Assembly (NCBI GenBank): GCA_018648685.1
Contig: JABGQT010000072.1
Coordinates: forward strand, 1 to 64,000
Length of the DNA stretch: 64,000 bases
Direction: 5' to 3'
Origin: Anaerolineae bacterium
GTDB lineage: Bacteria; Chloroflexota; Anaerolineae; Anaerolineales; Villigracilaceae
Each line of letters begins with the position of its first letter. Position 1 is the stretch's first letter. Below the pieces are notes generated by a model. That model had not been told where the DNA came from. It made no database searches and was given only the letters and a program-made list of their open reading frames with translations. Shown here piece by piece: positions 1 to 8,808 of this stretch. Made by a program: the position numbers and the translations under genes.

Positions 1-1361
1 AAAAAGAAGAATTTCAGACCCTTGAAGAAGGCAAAGTCCGCATGTATGTCTGCGGACCGACCGTTTACGACAATGCCCATGTTGGGCACGCCATGTCAGC
101 TTTGGTCTTCGACATCGTTCGCCGCTACCTTCAATATCGTGGTTACGATGTCAATTTTGTAATGAATTTTACTGATGTTGACGACAAGATCATCAACCGC
201 GCCAATGAAAAAGGTGTCGATCCCTTCGAGCTTGCCGAAGGCTATATCAAAGCCTACAAAGAGCATCTCGATGATCTGAACATCCTCCCCGCAACCGTTA
301 ACCCGCGTGCGACTGAGCCAAAAACGATGAAACAGATCCTGGCCATGATCGAAGGACTCATCGAAAAAGGCTACGCTTACACCGTCAATGGCGATGCCTA
401 TTTTCGCGTCCACAAAGACGACGATTATGGCAAACTCTCCGGTAGAAACCTCGAGGAAATGCAGGCAGGCGCGCGCATCGCCGTGGGCGACATCAAAGAA
501 AATCCCGGCGACTTCGCCATCTGGAAAAATGCCAAAGAAGGCGAACCCGCCTGGGAAACCCCTTGGGGCAACGGTCGCCCCGGCTGGCATATCGAATGTT
601 CCGCCATGTGTCTCCACGAACTCGGCGAAAGCATCGACATTCATGGTGGCGGCAATGATCTTATCTTTCCACACCACGAAAATGAGATCGCTCAATCTGA
701 ATCTTTCACCGGCAAAGCCTTCGTCCGTTACTGGATGCACAATGGGATGATGCAACTCGATGGCGAGGCAATGTCCAAATCCACTGGAAATCTTGTCACT
801 ATCGAGGCTTTTCTCGCAGACCATGAGAGCGATGTCATGCGGATGCTTGTCCTAAACGGCAATTATCGAGGTCCCCTCGCTTATACGGATGAAAGCATCA
901 CCTCAGCCGAAAACGGGATCAAGCGGCTCAAATCCGGATTTAGGCCTGCCACCGACAAAGCAACAGGTACGGATACCGAAACATTAACCGCCAAAACCGC
1001 CTCCACGCGTGATGCTTTCACCCAAGCAATGGACGACGACATCAACACCGCTGGCGCTCTTGGGCATATCTTCGAACTCGTCCGCAGCATTAATTCTGCT
1101 CGTGATGCTGGGGCAACCGCCGAGCAACTCCGAGACGCGCAAGATACGCTGCGTGAGTTGACGGGAATTCTCGGTTTAGAACTGACCGAAAAAGAAGGGT
1201 CCGGCGATGCAGACAAATTCATCAACCTGCTTGTCGAAGTTCGCACTGAAGTTCGCGCTCAGAAATTATGGGCGCTTTCCGATCAGATCCGAGATAAACT
1301 TAAAGAGCTCGGGATAAGTATCGAAGACACAAAAGAAGGGACATCTTGGCGCTGGGAATAA
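1..1361 (+). CDS. cysS: Cysteinyl-tRNA synthetase, 5' end outside the window
   Basis: Charges tRNA-Cys with cysteine in the cytoplasm. The reading frame is open from base 3, upstream of the first Met codon (base 42), and the residues before it ([13 protein letters not shown]) match the usual approach to the class I signature. The real start therefore lies before the window. The zinc-site cysteine is in [14 protein letters not shown], which also carries the HIGH-type motif (HVGH). WHIECS and [10 protein letters not shown] supply further zinc and active-site residues, and AMSKSTGN is the KMSKS loop. The C-terminal part is a helical anticodon-binding region ending in SWRWE. An intrinsic terminator follows. 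Identification is secure; only the N-terminus is missing. Confidence 0.97.
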   Translation, partial: KEEFQTLEEGKVRMYVCGPTVYDNAHVGHAMSALVFDIVRRYLQYRGYDVNFVMNFTDVDDKIINRANEKGVDPFELAEGYIKAYKEHLDDLNILPATVNPRATEPKTMKQILAMIEGLIEKGYAYTVNGDAYFRVHKDDDYGKLSGRNLEEMQAGARIAVGDIKENPGDFAIWKNAKEGEPAWETPWGNGRPGWHIECSAMCLHELGESIDIHGGGNDLIFPHHENEIAQSESFTGKAFVRYWMHNGMMQLDGEAMSKSTGNLVTIEAFLADHESDVMRMLVLNGNYRGPLAYTDESITSAENGIKRLKSGFRPATDKATGTDTETLTAKTASTRDAFTQAMDDDINTAGALGHIFELVRSINSARDAGATAEQLRDAQDTLRELTGILGLELTEKEGSGDADKFINLLVEVRTEVRAQKLWALSDQIRDKLKELGISIEDTKEGTSWRWE

Positions 1362-1397
1362 CTCAAAGAATAAATTATCGCCAAATTTAATATCTAA

Positions 1398-1436
1398 AAA
1401 CCGCTGATTTCTAAAAACATCAGCGGTTTTTCTTTT
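1398..1436 (+). terminator. Intrinsic terminator after cysS
   Basis: Arms AAACCGCTGAT (1398-1408) and ATCAGCGGTTT (1419-1429) form a perfect 11-bp stem with a 10-nt loop, followed by a T-rich run to about 1436. It lies 37 bases after the cysS stop codon. Confidence 0.88.
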
Positions 1437-1491
1437 GAAGCCCTTGTGCTAAAATTGAATAGTTAGTTCATAAAAAGAAAAGGCTTCTCCC

Positions 1492-2334
1492 ATGAGAATT
1501 ATTGACAAAACACCATTAACCAATGAAGACGGTTCAATTAGTTTTATTAACAGGATCAAAGGAACCCTGCAATATGGCTTCTCTTGGTATCCTGATCTAC
1601 AGGCTCAGCAAAAAGCGATCGATATAATCGATAAGCAATTAGGCAAAAAATTTACACTTATTCGTAACCACGTTTTAGAAAATTCAAAAATAATCGTACC
1701 AATTACTTTGATCGGTCCACCAGGCATACAGGTAATTTTTGTTACCCATGTACAAGGCTCTTATCGTGCAAAAAATGACGCTTGGGGCACTGTTTCCGGG
1801 GGCAACTTCAAAGACGCCAGCATCAATTTACTAAAGCGCACCAATCAGCTTGGTAAAGTTGTAGAAATCTATCTAAAGAAAAAGAGTATTCAATTTCCTA
1901 AAGGAGTTGAGCCTATTCTTCTTTCGGTCAATCCTGCTTTGCATATATCTTCTGTGCGCCCTATTGTACGGATTGTTTTAAGCGATGCTGTAGATCGCTT
2001 TGCATCTTCTCTTGCACAAGAACCACCCGTAATGAGCGTAGAGGCTGTTCACGAAATTACCGAAGAAATCATCAATCCTCGTCCGCCAAAAGCAAAAGTC
2101 CCAGAATCACAATCTCCAGAAGAAAATATGGGAGAAATCGACTTCGCTTTTGATGAGAGTGCCCCAGCTAAACCCGCTCCACAAATAAGAAGAAAAGTAC
2201 CCGTTTCTGCACAAAAACCTTCGTCAGACTATTTAGGCATGACACCCAAGCAGCTTGTGGTCATTGGCGTAATGGGGTTGATCGTAATTTGCCTCTTGGT
2301 TCTCTTTATCTTGGGAATCTTATTCTTTGCCTAA
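1492..2334 (+). CDS. NERD-like domain protein with a C-terminal membrane anchor
   Basis: 280 aa. The N-terminal half (about residues 25-150) resembles nuclease-related (NERD) domains: a helix, then FTLIRNHVLENSK, then ITLIGPPGIQVIFVTHVQGSY and a following W, the pattern such proteins show around their beta-sheet core. Residues about 175-245 are a Pro/Glu/Lys-rich linker. The last 25 residues are one hydrophobic helix with no tail, so the protein should be tail-anchored facing the cytoplasm. An extended -10-like TGCTAAAAT (1447-1455) sits upstream. The acidic/lysine catalytic residues typical of active nucleases are not obvious, so nuclease activity is not claimed. Confidence 0.6.
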   Translation: MRIIDKTPLTNEDGSISFINRIKGTLQYGFSWYPDLQAQQKAIDIIDKQLGKKFTLIRNHVLENSKIIVPITLIGPPGIQVIFVTHVQGSYRAKNDAWGTVSGGNFKDASINLLKRTNQLGKVVEIYLKKKSIQFPKGVEPILLSVNPALHISSVRPIVRIVLSDAVDRFASSLAQEPPVMSVEAVHEITEEIINPRPPKAKVPESQSPEENMGEIDFAFDESAPAKPAPQIRRKVPVSAQKPSSDYLGMTPKQLVVIGVMGLIVICLLVLFILGILFFA

Positions 2335-2385
2335 AAGAAAGCGCAAATACATAAAATATATCAAGCTCGTTATTCCATCTAAACA

Positions 2386-3114
2386 ATGACAAATCCCTTT
2401 CTCTCTATTATCATCCCTGCCTATAACGAAGAAAGCCGCCTGCCCCAAACATTAGAGCAGATCTTTACTTTTTTAGAGGGAGAAAATTACTCGACTGAAG
2501 TTATTATTGTTGAAAATGGTAGCAACGACCAGACATTTGGAATAGCTCAAGCGTTGACAAAGAAATACCCCGATCTTCGTGTATTGCATAATGAAAAAGC
2601 GGGTAAAGGGCTTGCGGTTCGAACAGGGATCCTTGCCGCTAAGGGTAAATATCGCATTTTTTGCGATGCTGATCTCTCCATGCCTATCGAGGAAATTCGC
2701 CGATTTATTCCCCCAAATCTCGACAATGATATTGTGATTGCTTCTCGCGAAGTTGAAGGAGCGGTTCGCTATGCCGAGCCTGATTTTCGGCATTTCACAG
2801 GCAGGATTTTTAACTTACTAATTCGTTTGCTGGCATTGCCCAAATTACATGATACGCAGTGTGGTTTTAAATGCTTCCGAGCAGATGTAGCTGAGAACAT
2901 CTTCCAACATCAACATATCGAAGGCTGGGCATTTGATGTTGAACTCCTCTTTATCGCCCGAATGCGTGGATACGAGATCGTCGAACTCCCTATCCCCTGG
3001 TATTACAACGATGAAAGCAAAATTAGCGTCTTGCGAGATTCTTTTCGCATGTTTTTTGATCTATTAAAAATACGCCAAAACGCTCGCAAAGGGAACTATG
3101 AGGATTCTAGATAA
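2386..3114 (+). CDS. Family 2 glycosyltransferase, dolichyl-phosphate-glucose-synthase-like
   Basis: 242 aa GT-A glycosyltransferase. It opens with FLSIIIPAYNEESRLPQTL, the nucleotide-binding start of GT2 enzymes. IVENGSNDQT carries the first acidic residue, and DADLS at residues 94-98 is the metal-binding DxD. The sequence runs like ALG5/DPM1-type enzymes that put a sugar on a polyprenyl phosphate at the inner face of the membrane, with CGFKCFR and WAFDVELLFIARMRGY conserved in the acceptor half. There is no C-terminal membrane segment. It lies 51 bases after the NERD-like gene. No Shine-Dalgarno motif is visible ahead of the ATG. The sugar donor cannot be read from sequence. Confidence 0.85.
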   Translation: MTNPFLSIIIPAYNEESRLPQTLEQIFTFLEGENYSTEVIIVENGSNDQTFGIAQALTKKYPDLRVLHNEKAGKGLAVRTGILAAKGKYRIFCDADLSMPIEEIRRFIPPNLDNDIVIASREVEGAVRYAEPDFRHFTGRIFNLLIRLLALPKLHDTQCGFKCFRADVAENIFQHQHIEGWAFDVELLFIARMRGYEIVELPIPWYYNDESKISVLRDSFRMFFDLLKIRQNARKGNYEDSR

Positions 3115-3187
3115 GGCACATGTCATAATAATTATTTTATTATCACTGTTTTTGCCGTCCAGAGTCATTTAGGTGGAGGCGAACTGC

Positions 3188-3215
3188 GCATAATACTAAG
3201 ATTTTAGTATTATGC
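3188..3215. repeat. AT-rich inverted repeat
   Basis: GCATAATACTAA (3188-3199) pairs perfectly with TTAGTATTATGC (3204-3215), leaving a 4-nt loop. A degenerate copy of the same words (cagtattatg) recurs near 3288-3297. There is no T-run, so a terminator role is unclear. Confidence 0.6.
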
Positions 3216-3356
3216 AGTGAAAAACGCTGTGTAATGTTAAATTTCAAGGATTTAGATACAGTGAGTTAGCGTATAATATTCAAAACACAGTATTATGTAG
3301 ACTCGGAGTCTGCATATCACCTAGTTAAGCGAGACGCTTGCTGCGCTTCGCATCTC

Positions 3357-3553
3357 GCTTAACGGAGCGCGAGATTTCATGCAGCAGCGGCTACGGCTCG
3401 GCGCTTCGCGCACGTCGCCTCCGCCTAACTGCTCCATGAAGCTGACATTGCTCTCTACGTTCGCAACGCCGCTTCGCTCTGCCCCACTGCTCCGCTTTTG
3501 CACATTCGTGCAACACAGATTGGGGGTGCAGCTTATCTCGCGCTCCGTTAGGC
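3357..3553. other. attC-like folded site (integron cassette recombination site candidate)
   Basis: GCCTAAC (3423-3429) fits the RYYYAAC R'' box and GTTAGGC (3547-3553) fits the GTTRRRY R' box, 131 nt apart, within the attC size range. AAGCTGAC just inside the left box and GCAGCTT inside the right one are complementary with an unpaired base, like L''/L' boxes. A second, longer pairing uses GCTTAACGGAGCGCGAGAT (3357-3375) against ATCTCGCGCTCCGTTAGGC (3535-3553). The interior is the GC-rich, CGCTTCGC-type text common in attC loops. No integrase gene is in view, so this would be a lone cassette site. Confidence 0.5.
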
Positions 3554-3631
3554 GGATTTTAGATGGTTATTTTTCACCTAGCATATGATTAAGTTGTAAA
3601 ATTAAATTATAGGATTATGAGGAGGAGAACG

Positions 3632-4996
3632 ATGCAAAACACAAAATGGTTTGTCATACTGGTTGTAATTGTCTTGCTGGCGGGGTGTAATTCCCCTTCA
3701 TCCCAACCTCCCGCTGATGAAGCCGCCGTTGAGCCTGCGGCCGCGGCCACAGCAAAACCAACAAAAGAAAAGAAAGCTCCGACTGCAACACTCGTAGAGC
3801 AATCTCTCACAGACTGTGTGCCCAAGTTCACCGAAATGGCAGACAGCATCGTCTATATTTCTGGTGCCGAGGAAGATATGGGTATTGAATCGATAGGCAG
3901 AGCTGACTTCAACGACGATGGGCATTTTGATCTACTGATTACCAGAATCGTGTTTGCTACCTCAATTGATTCGCCGATGGAATTGCTGCTTAATGATGGC
4001 ACAGGACTTATGCGTATCGCCACCGAAGAGATGTTCCCCGGCGGCACGCCGACCGCGCAGCATCCGGCCAAGCTTTTGCTGGAGGATTTTAATGGCGATG
4101 GAGTGACAGACGCGTACATCGCTGATTCGGGGATGGATTCGCCGCCCTGGCCGGGCAACCCCAACACGCTGCTGCTCTCTCAACCAGGTGGGACGATGAT
4201 CGACGCCTCCAACACTTTGCCACAGCATTCTGACCAAACGCACCGTGCTGCAACGGCGGATGTAGACCAAGATGGCGATATGGATGTCTATGTGGTCAAC
4301 CTGGGACAATTCGGGAATTATCTTTTAGAGAATGATGGGGCAGGAAATTTTACGATCAATAATGATGCTCTTCCGTACGAGGCCAAAAATAATAGCGTCA
4401 ACTGGTATACCACGGCGGGATTCGGTGACCTGAACAACGATGGCTACCCTGAACTAATCGGCGGGCAGGGAGACCCGAATAAATCCTCGCATATTTATTG
4501 GAACGACGGTTTCGGAAAATTCAGCACCCCGCCAGTGGAACTGCCTTCTACACCCCTGGGAGTGAACCAATTGGCCCTAGATGTGAATGCTGTGGATATT
4601 AATGAAGATGGCTGGTTGGATATCGTGATGGTCTATACCACGAATGAATATACAGCCAGATACATCCAGGTCCTACTCAATGATGGTACTGGTCAGGTTG
4701 AGGACCAGACGGACGCGCACCTATCACTACCGCCCAGTGGAAATTGGATCAGGTTTGTGAAATTTTTTGACATCAATAATGATGGACATCTTGACTTTCT
4801 GGCTGCACAAATTCATGGGAGCCCGATTCTATACATCAATGATGGCAGCGGAAATTTTAAGAGCAAAAGCCTAAACTTCGATCTATTCGAATTTGCTATT
4901 GCAGATTTTAATAAAGATGGCTGGCTAGACTTAATGAATTCAGGAGGGACTATGCCCGAGTTCCACAGCACTTTTATCAGCCAGGGTTGTCCCTAA
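3632..4996 (+). CDS. FG-GAP/VCBS-repeat lipoprotein
   Basis: 454 aa secreted lipoprotein. The start at 3632 is chosen because GGAGGAG (3621-3627) is a good ribosome site for it and overlaps the ATG at 3617. A signal peptide ends in LLAGC, so the mature cysteine is lipidated. A Pro/Ala/Lys linker follows. The body holds seven calcium-loop repeats of the type DxNxDGxxD (DFNDDGHFD, DFNGDGVTD, DVDQDGDMD, DLNNDGYPE, DINEDGWLD, DINNDGHLD, DFNKDGWLD) spaced as in a seven-bladed integrin-like beta-propeller. Such proteins sit on the cell surface and usually bind partners or sugars; no catalytic motif is seen. The gene lies between two attC-like sites and may be a cassette. Confidence 0.85.
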   Translation: MQNTKWFVILVVIVLLAGCNSPSSQPPADEAAVEPAAAATAKPTKEKKAPTATLVEQSLTDCVPKFTEMADSIVYISGAEEDMGIESIGRADFNDDGHFDLLITRIVFATSIDSPMELLLNDGTGLMRIATEEMFPGGTPTAQHPAKLLLEDFNGDGVTDAYIADSGMDSPPWPGNPNTLLLSQPGGTMIDASNTLPQHSDQTHRAATADVDQDGDMDVYVVNLGQFGNYLLENDGAGNFTINNDALPYEAKNNSVNWYTTAGFGDLNNDGYPELIGGQGDPNKSSHIYWNDGFGKFSTPPVELPSTPLGVNQLALDVNAVDINEDGWLDIVMVYTTNEYTARYIQVLLNDGTGQVEDQTDAHLSLPPSGNWIRFVKFFDINNDGHLDFLAAQIHGSPILYINDGSGNFKSKSLNFDLFEFAIADFNKDGWLDLMNSGGTMPEFHSTFISQGCP

Positions 4997-5339
4997 ATGG
5001 ATGGGAGGTACTGTCTTTTAAATGGGTAAAATAAATTTTCATCAGAATGAGCTTTGTCATACCTAATAAAGAAAAACAAATAAACATTAGAAAGTATACA
5101 TCATTGCAAAGTTGCCTTTTCCAACTTTCTTCTTGTGCAAGAGCTGAAATGGGCGAAACCCGTCTAATCCCGCGTCAACGCAGACCGGACTACGCCCGTC
5201 GGAACCGCGGCGCGAAAATTAAAAATGGTTTGGGTGAAAGCAGCGTCATGAGCAAAAACGCCCGGCTGGTTACGCCATCGTTAGATGGCAGTAAAGCTGG
5301 TGGGGGTGACACATTCAAAAAGCTAAAGGAGGCAGAAAA
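4997..5339. other. Gene-free spacer with a second attC-like site
   Basis: The 343-base gap begins with AT-rich sequence and contains the attC-like site at 5162-5286. The open frame through it is a readthrough of the folded site, with no family resemblance, so it is not called. AAGGAGGCAG just before 5340 is the ribosome site of the next gene. Confidence 0.65.
5162..5286. other. Second attC-like folded site
   Basis: GTTAGAT (5280-5286) fits the R' box GTTRRRY. Its partner GTCTAAT (5162-5168) is an imperfect R'' box. Inside, GCGTCAAC (5172-5179) and GTTACGC (about 5269-5275) are complementary except for one extra C, the extrahelical-base arrangement of attC L boxes. Total length is 125 nt. Together with the site at 3423-3553 it brackets the FG-GAP lipoprotein gene, in the order expected of an integron gene cassette. 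Confidence 0.4.
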
Positions 5340-6448
5340 ATGAAAGAAAAGTTAGCCATTCCTATCGATTTCGAATCGATTACAAAAGATTGGTTGAATT
5401 TAGCACTACAAACTAGCGAAATGATCAATCAAACAACAATTGAAACATTCCATATCGAAACCTTAGATGACGGGCCAGGCCAAACAGGACAATTAGCCCG
5501 TATTACACTTGAATATTCACATAAGAGCAAAGAAGCACCTAAATCAATAATTGCAAAACTCTCTAGCAAGGAACCAAGAGTACGAGCCATGATGCAAAAA
5601 TCAAGGAATTATGAAAAAGAAGTTAGGTTCTACCTTGAACTAGCATCAAAAACCAATTTATCAACACCAAAATGTTTCTACGGTGACATTGATCCAGAAT
5701 CCGGATATTGCATTTTGTTATTAGAAGATTTAGCTCATTACTGTGTTGTAGATATATCAACCGGGTGTAATGTCTACAATGCAGAACTAGTAATTCAAAG
5801 TTTAGCGAATTTTCATGCCAATTGGTGGGAGAAATCTGAAATACAGGAAATAGATTACATCACCCCAATCAATCAGTTAGCAGAGTACAAACAGCAGCAG
5901 TATCAGGAGTGGTGGCTTCAATTTCCACAGAAACTTGAAACTGCCTTACCTGGTTATCAGCTCCCACCTGCTTTCCTTGAACTTGGTCAGCAATTTGGGG
6001 CAGTTTTGCTAAATTGTTGACAGAATTAAGCCAACCGCCAATAACAATACTGCATAAAGATCCGCATGTTGACAACTTGTTATTTGGTGTTCATGAAGAT
6101 GATCAGAAACTGGTTTTTATAGATTGGCAACTCTTTGGATTTGGTCGAAGCGTAACGGATGTGACCTATTTCATGATCATGTCTTTGCCAGTTGCTTTGC
6201 GTAGACAGGCTGAACACAAATTACTAAGAAATTATCATAACCTTTTGGTTCAAAATAGGGTAGAGAACTACAGTTTTGAACAATGTTGGACAGATTATCA
6301 GCGCGCATTTTTTAGAAGTCTGCATATTCTGGTGGTGGTTGTAAGTGTTACAGATATTACTCGTGATTATGCTAAGAAAATACTTAGGGCGTTGTTACCG
6401 AGAATTATTGCCTTTGGTGAAGATCATAAAGTACAGAAGTTTTTATGA
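5340..6448 (+). pseudogene. EcKL/aminoglycoside-phosphotransferase-fold kinase, frameshifted
   Basis: Two adjacent frames make up one protein of about 370 aa. Bases 5340-6020 encode the N-lobe and the start of the C-lobe (ILLLEDLAHY hinge, LANFHANWW helix) and stop at TGA 6018-6020. The frame running through 6002-6448 continues with FAKLLTEL, the catalytic loop LHKDPHVDNLLF (HxDxxxDN) and the metal-binding FIDWQ. The order and content match the ecdysteroid-kinase-like and choline/aminoglycoside kinase fold, which phosphorylates hydroxyls of small molecules. The shift falls near the runs GGGG (5997-6000) and TTTT (6003-6006), so a sequencing error is as likely as real decay. A strong ribosome site (aaaggaggcag) precedes 5340. 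Confidence 0.72.
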
Positions 6449-6482
6449 TGGTGTTCTTGAAAAAAAACTGAGAATGAACTAC

Positions 6483-6545
6483 CCCGCCGCGAGCGGATGA
6501 GGTATCTGTCCGAAAGCACTAAGTACCCACGCCGCAAGCGGCGGG
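6483..6545. repeat. GC-rich inverted repeat
   Basis: CCCGCCGCGAGCGG (6483-6496) and CCGCAAGCGGCGGG (6532-6545) pair with two mismatches over 14 bp. It lies between the kinase gene and the next gene with no T-run after it, so it is called a dispersed repeat and not a terminator. Confidence 0.5.
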
Positions 6546-6626
6546 ATATTGAACCCTTGTAAGAAATAAACCTTTAGAATGAAGGTCTTTTTCGATTTTC
6601 TTTAAAAAACGTTGAGGTATTCCCTT

Positions 6627-8549
6627 ATGTTCTGGAAACGCTTTTTTCGCTACTTTATTCCATCTCCAGCATCTTTGACATTGACTTGGGCAGCTTTGGT
6701 AGTGGCATTGCTCACAAGCCTATTTACATCCCTGGTCGTAATCACAAGCATGCAAGCAGTGGATGTCTTGTTTGCCATTTCATTTTTCAGCTTACCTCCT
6801 GCTGCATTCATTTTAGTGTTTGCAGCAATAAAAGAGAAAAAGGCAGGACCACGTGCAGGCTTTTGGATCGCTATCGCAATAACAATGTTCACATCTATCT
6901 TGCTGTTGAGTATTTATATGAGTATTGCAGAGGGTACCAGCGGACCTGTAATCATGCTTTGCTGTGCTCCGGTGGGGCTTGTGCCGAGTCTCTTCGGTTT
7001 GTTTTTCTTAACAAAAGCCTTGCCCGAATTACGCGAACACCTCCAGGCTGACCGTGTTCAGCGAGCTGCTGAAATTCTCTCTGCGCGCGGCGAAGCCACC
7101 TACGACGAAATAGCTCTCGAGTTAGATATGCCGGAAGAAGAGATTGAAACCCTGCTCACCAAGCTACAAAAAAACGAAGAAATGGGGGTAGTTTTCCACC
7201 CAGCTCATAAGCGTGCCTATACGTTGACGAATCTGCTGGAAAAACACCGCCGCCTGCAAGCTACAATCCAAGCTCGCGGACAAATCCGTCTTTCTGATCT
7301 TGAAAGCGAATTGCGTGCTCCGCTTGATCTGATAAAAGAGTGGCTTTACGATCTTGTAAATCGTGGTCGCTTGAGCGGTTATGTGGATTGGGCTAAAGGG
7401 GTTGTTTATTCATTGGACCTGGACCATCTCGAAGATCGCTCCCATTGTCCCCATTGTGGCGGAGAAACGAACTTGGTGGGTAAAGGCATGATCCGTTGCG
7501 GATACTGCGGTGTGGAGATTTTTATCCCGAAAGTGAAAGAAGTCTCTCAACCGACACAAAAACAGGATGTTCAGGCTCAAGAAACTCCCTCCGCTTTCTT
7601 TTTTGAAGAGCCTAAATTGCCGCCCACACCCCAAACAGGAACTCGTTTTCGACGGTTGCGAGATTTATTTAAGTTGTCGAAGAATTCAAAACGGCTCGTC
7701 AATATCTCTATCGCTGTACTGCCCTTTATCGGACTTTGTCTCGGCGTGGGGATTCTGGCTTCAATACCATCTTGGGGTTATATTATTTGGTCTCTCGGAT
7801 TGCCTGTAATTGCCTTCTTTTTGATCATCGGCGCTTTTGTAGAAAAGAGAACACCACCGCGAGCTCTATTGTGGGGTGGCGTAACGATTATGCTGATTGT
7901 GGCAGGGCTTCAGTTCATTATCTCGCTACCCGTCGACTCAGATACTGGCTTTGAATTTAGCATCCAGGCCATTCTAATCATGGTCGCTCCAGTAGTCTTT
8001 CTTTTTTCTCTCCCTGCCCTGTACTTTGGCTTCAAGTCCTGGGATGAAGTGAGCGCCGTTTTGCAGTGGCAGCTTGAAGAACGCGCATTGAAACTCATCG
8101 GAGAAAAAGGAGAAATTAGCTTTGCTGAAATCGCTCATTCATTGCAAATCCCCTTTGGCGAAGTTGACAATCTGGTGGATAAAATCTTGCGAGCAGGAAA
8201 ACTGCAAGGGACGCTTCAGTCCAGTTATCAGCGAGTCTATACTGCGGAACGCTTGGCTCAAAAACGGAAAGCGGTTTTAGAGCTGGTAGCAGCCGAAGGG
8301 CAAATCCATCTTGATGAAATCAGTACTCAACTCCAAGCTCCCTATGATCTCCTCCGAGACTGGATCTACCAACTCGTCCAGTTACACCAATTCAACGGAT
8401 ATATTAACTGGGATGATGGTCTCTTATTTTCATTGGTAGCAGAACAAATAGCGGATGAATCACAATGTCCGAACTGTGGAGGCAAGTTGGGGCTTACAGG
8501 CGATGTAATCTTGTGCCAGCACTGCGGTTCGGAAATTTTCCGCTCGTGA
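6627..8549 (+). CDS. Duplicated membrane / winged-helix / zinc-ribbon protein
   Basis: 640 aa, start taken at ATG 6627 behind TGAGGT. The protein is two copies of the same module. Each has about four membrane helices (residues ~15-130 and ~355-475), two winged-helix-like segments (first: RAAEILSARGEATYDEIALEL and LQATIQARGQIRLSDLESEL; second: RALKLIGEKGEISFAEIAHSL and VLELVAAEGQIHLDEISTQL) and a C-terminal zinc ribbon (CPHCGG...CGYC; CPNCGG...CQHC). The helical pairs resemble PCI/UFL1-type winged helices, but no named family is claimed. A cytoplasmic tail that binds a nucleic acid or protein partner is plausible. Function unknown. Confidence 0.8.
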   Translation: MFWKRFFRYFIPSPASLTLTWAALVVALLTSLFTSLVVITSMQAVDVLFAISFFSLPPAAFILVFAAIKEKKAGPRAGFWIAIAITMFTSILLLSIYMSIAEGTSGPVIMLCCAPVGLVPSLFGLFFLTKALPELREHLQADRVQRAAEILSARGEATYDEIALELDMPEEEIETLLTKLQKNEEMGVVFHPAHKRAYTLTNLLEKHRRLQATIQARGQIRLSDLESELRAPLDLIKEWLYDLVNRGRLSGYVDWAKGVVYSLDLDHLEDRSHCPHCGGETNLVGKGMIRCGYCGVEIFIPKVKEVSQPTQKQDVQAQETPSAFFFEEPKLPPTPQTGTRFRRLRDLFKLSKNSKRLVNISIAVLPFIGLCLGVGILASIPSWGYIIWSLGLPVIAFFLIIGAFVEKRTPPRALLWGGVTIMLIVAGLQFIISLPVDSDTGFEFSIQAILIMVAPVVFLFSLPALYFGFKSWDEVSAVLQWQLEERALKLIGEKGEISFAEIAHSLQIPFGEVDNLVDKILRAGKLQGTLQSSYQRVYTAERLAQKRKAVLELVAAEGQIHLDEISTQLQAPYDLLRDWIYQLVQLHQFNGYINWDDGLLFSLVAEQIADESQCPNCGGKLGLTGDVILCQHCGSEIFRS

Positions 8550-8647
8550 TGAGGCTACGCCATTGGAGATGAACTTGTGTTCACGAGAAGAAATCAGCAG
8601 CAAATGAAAGTTTATTTCCTAAGCATATTATGCAATAATACTTAGAT

Positions 8648-8713
8648 AGGACTTTCGTCAAAAAAAAAAAGGGGGGGGGCAACCCCCGCCTGTGTGAGAG
8701 AAGCGAAAGTCCT
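8648..8713. repeat. Hairpin enclosing A11-G9 tract
   Basis: AGGACTTTCG (8648-8657) pairs perfectly with CGAAAGTCCT (8704-8713). Between the arms are eleven A (8660-8670), nine G (8671-8679) and a short C5 (8683-8687) that can pair back to the G-run. Such a tract is prone to slippage in cells and in sequencing. Confidence 0.7.
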
Positions 8714-8722
8714 AAAAACAAA

Positions 8723-8754
8723 GAACGTCGAGAAAATTTCTTGGCGTTTTTTAT
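8723..8754 (+). terminator. Terminator-like hairpin
   Basis: GAACGTCGAGAAA pairs imperfectly with TTTCTTGGCGTT and is followed by TTTTATTA. It could end transcription of the duplicated membrane protein gene. Confidence 0.55.
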
Positions 8755-8808
8755 TATCCAGCGAGATTGCCCCAAAGGATACTTCGTAAAATTCTCTGCT
8801 TATACAGG

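Larger units (their letters stand above)
3115..3631. other. Gene-free spacer with hairpins and an attC-like site
   Basis: The 517-base gap holds a 12-bp hairpin (3188-3215), an 11-bp inverted repeat GTTAAGCGAGA (3324-3334) with TCTCGCTTAAC (3353-3363), and the attC-like element described separately. Short open frames here are GC-rich and low in complexity and have no ribosome site, so none is called. Confidence 0.7.

Noticed and set aside
96..824. Long minus-strand open frame opposite cysS
   Set aside because: It is the shadow of the strong cysS frame, lies within it, has no ribosome site and no family resemblance. Similar shadows across argH, lysJ and the hybrid kinases were also left out.
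3379..3588. 69-aa open frame in the spacer after the glycosyltransferase
   Set aside because: It coincides with the GC-rich loop of the attC-like site and has no ribosome site.
5047..5343. 98-aa open frame before the kinase gene
   Set aside because: It reads through an attC-like folded site, has low-complexity composition and no family match.
6014..6020. TGA in the kinase gene as a selenocysteine codon
   Set aside because: The continuation is in another reading frame, so it is a frameshift and not a recoded stop, and no hairpin fits the SECIS pattern.
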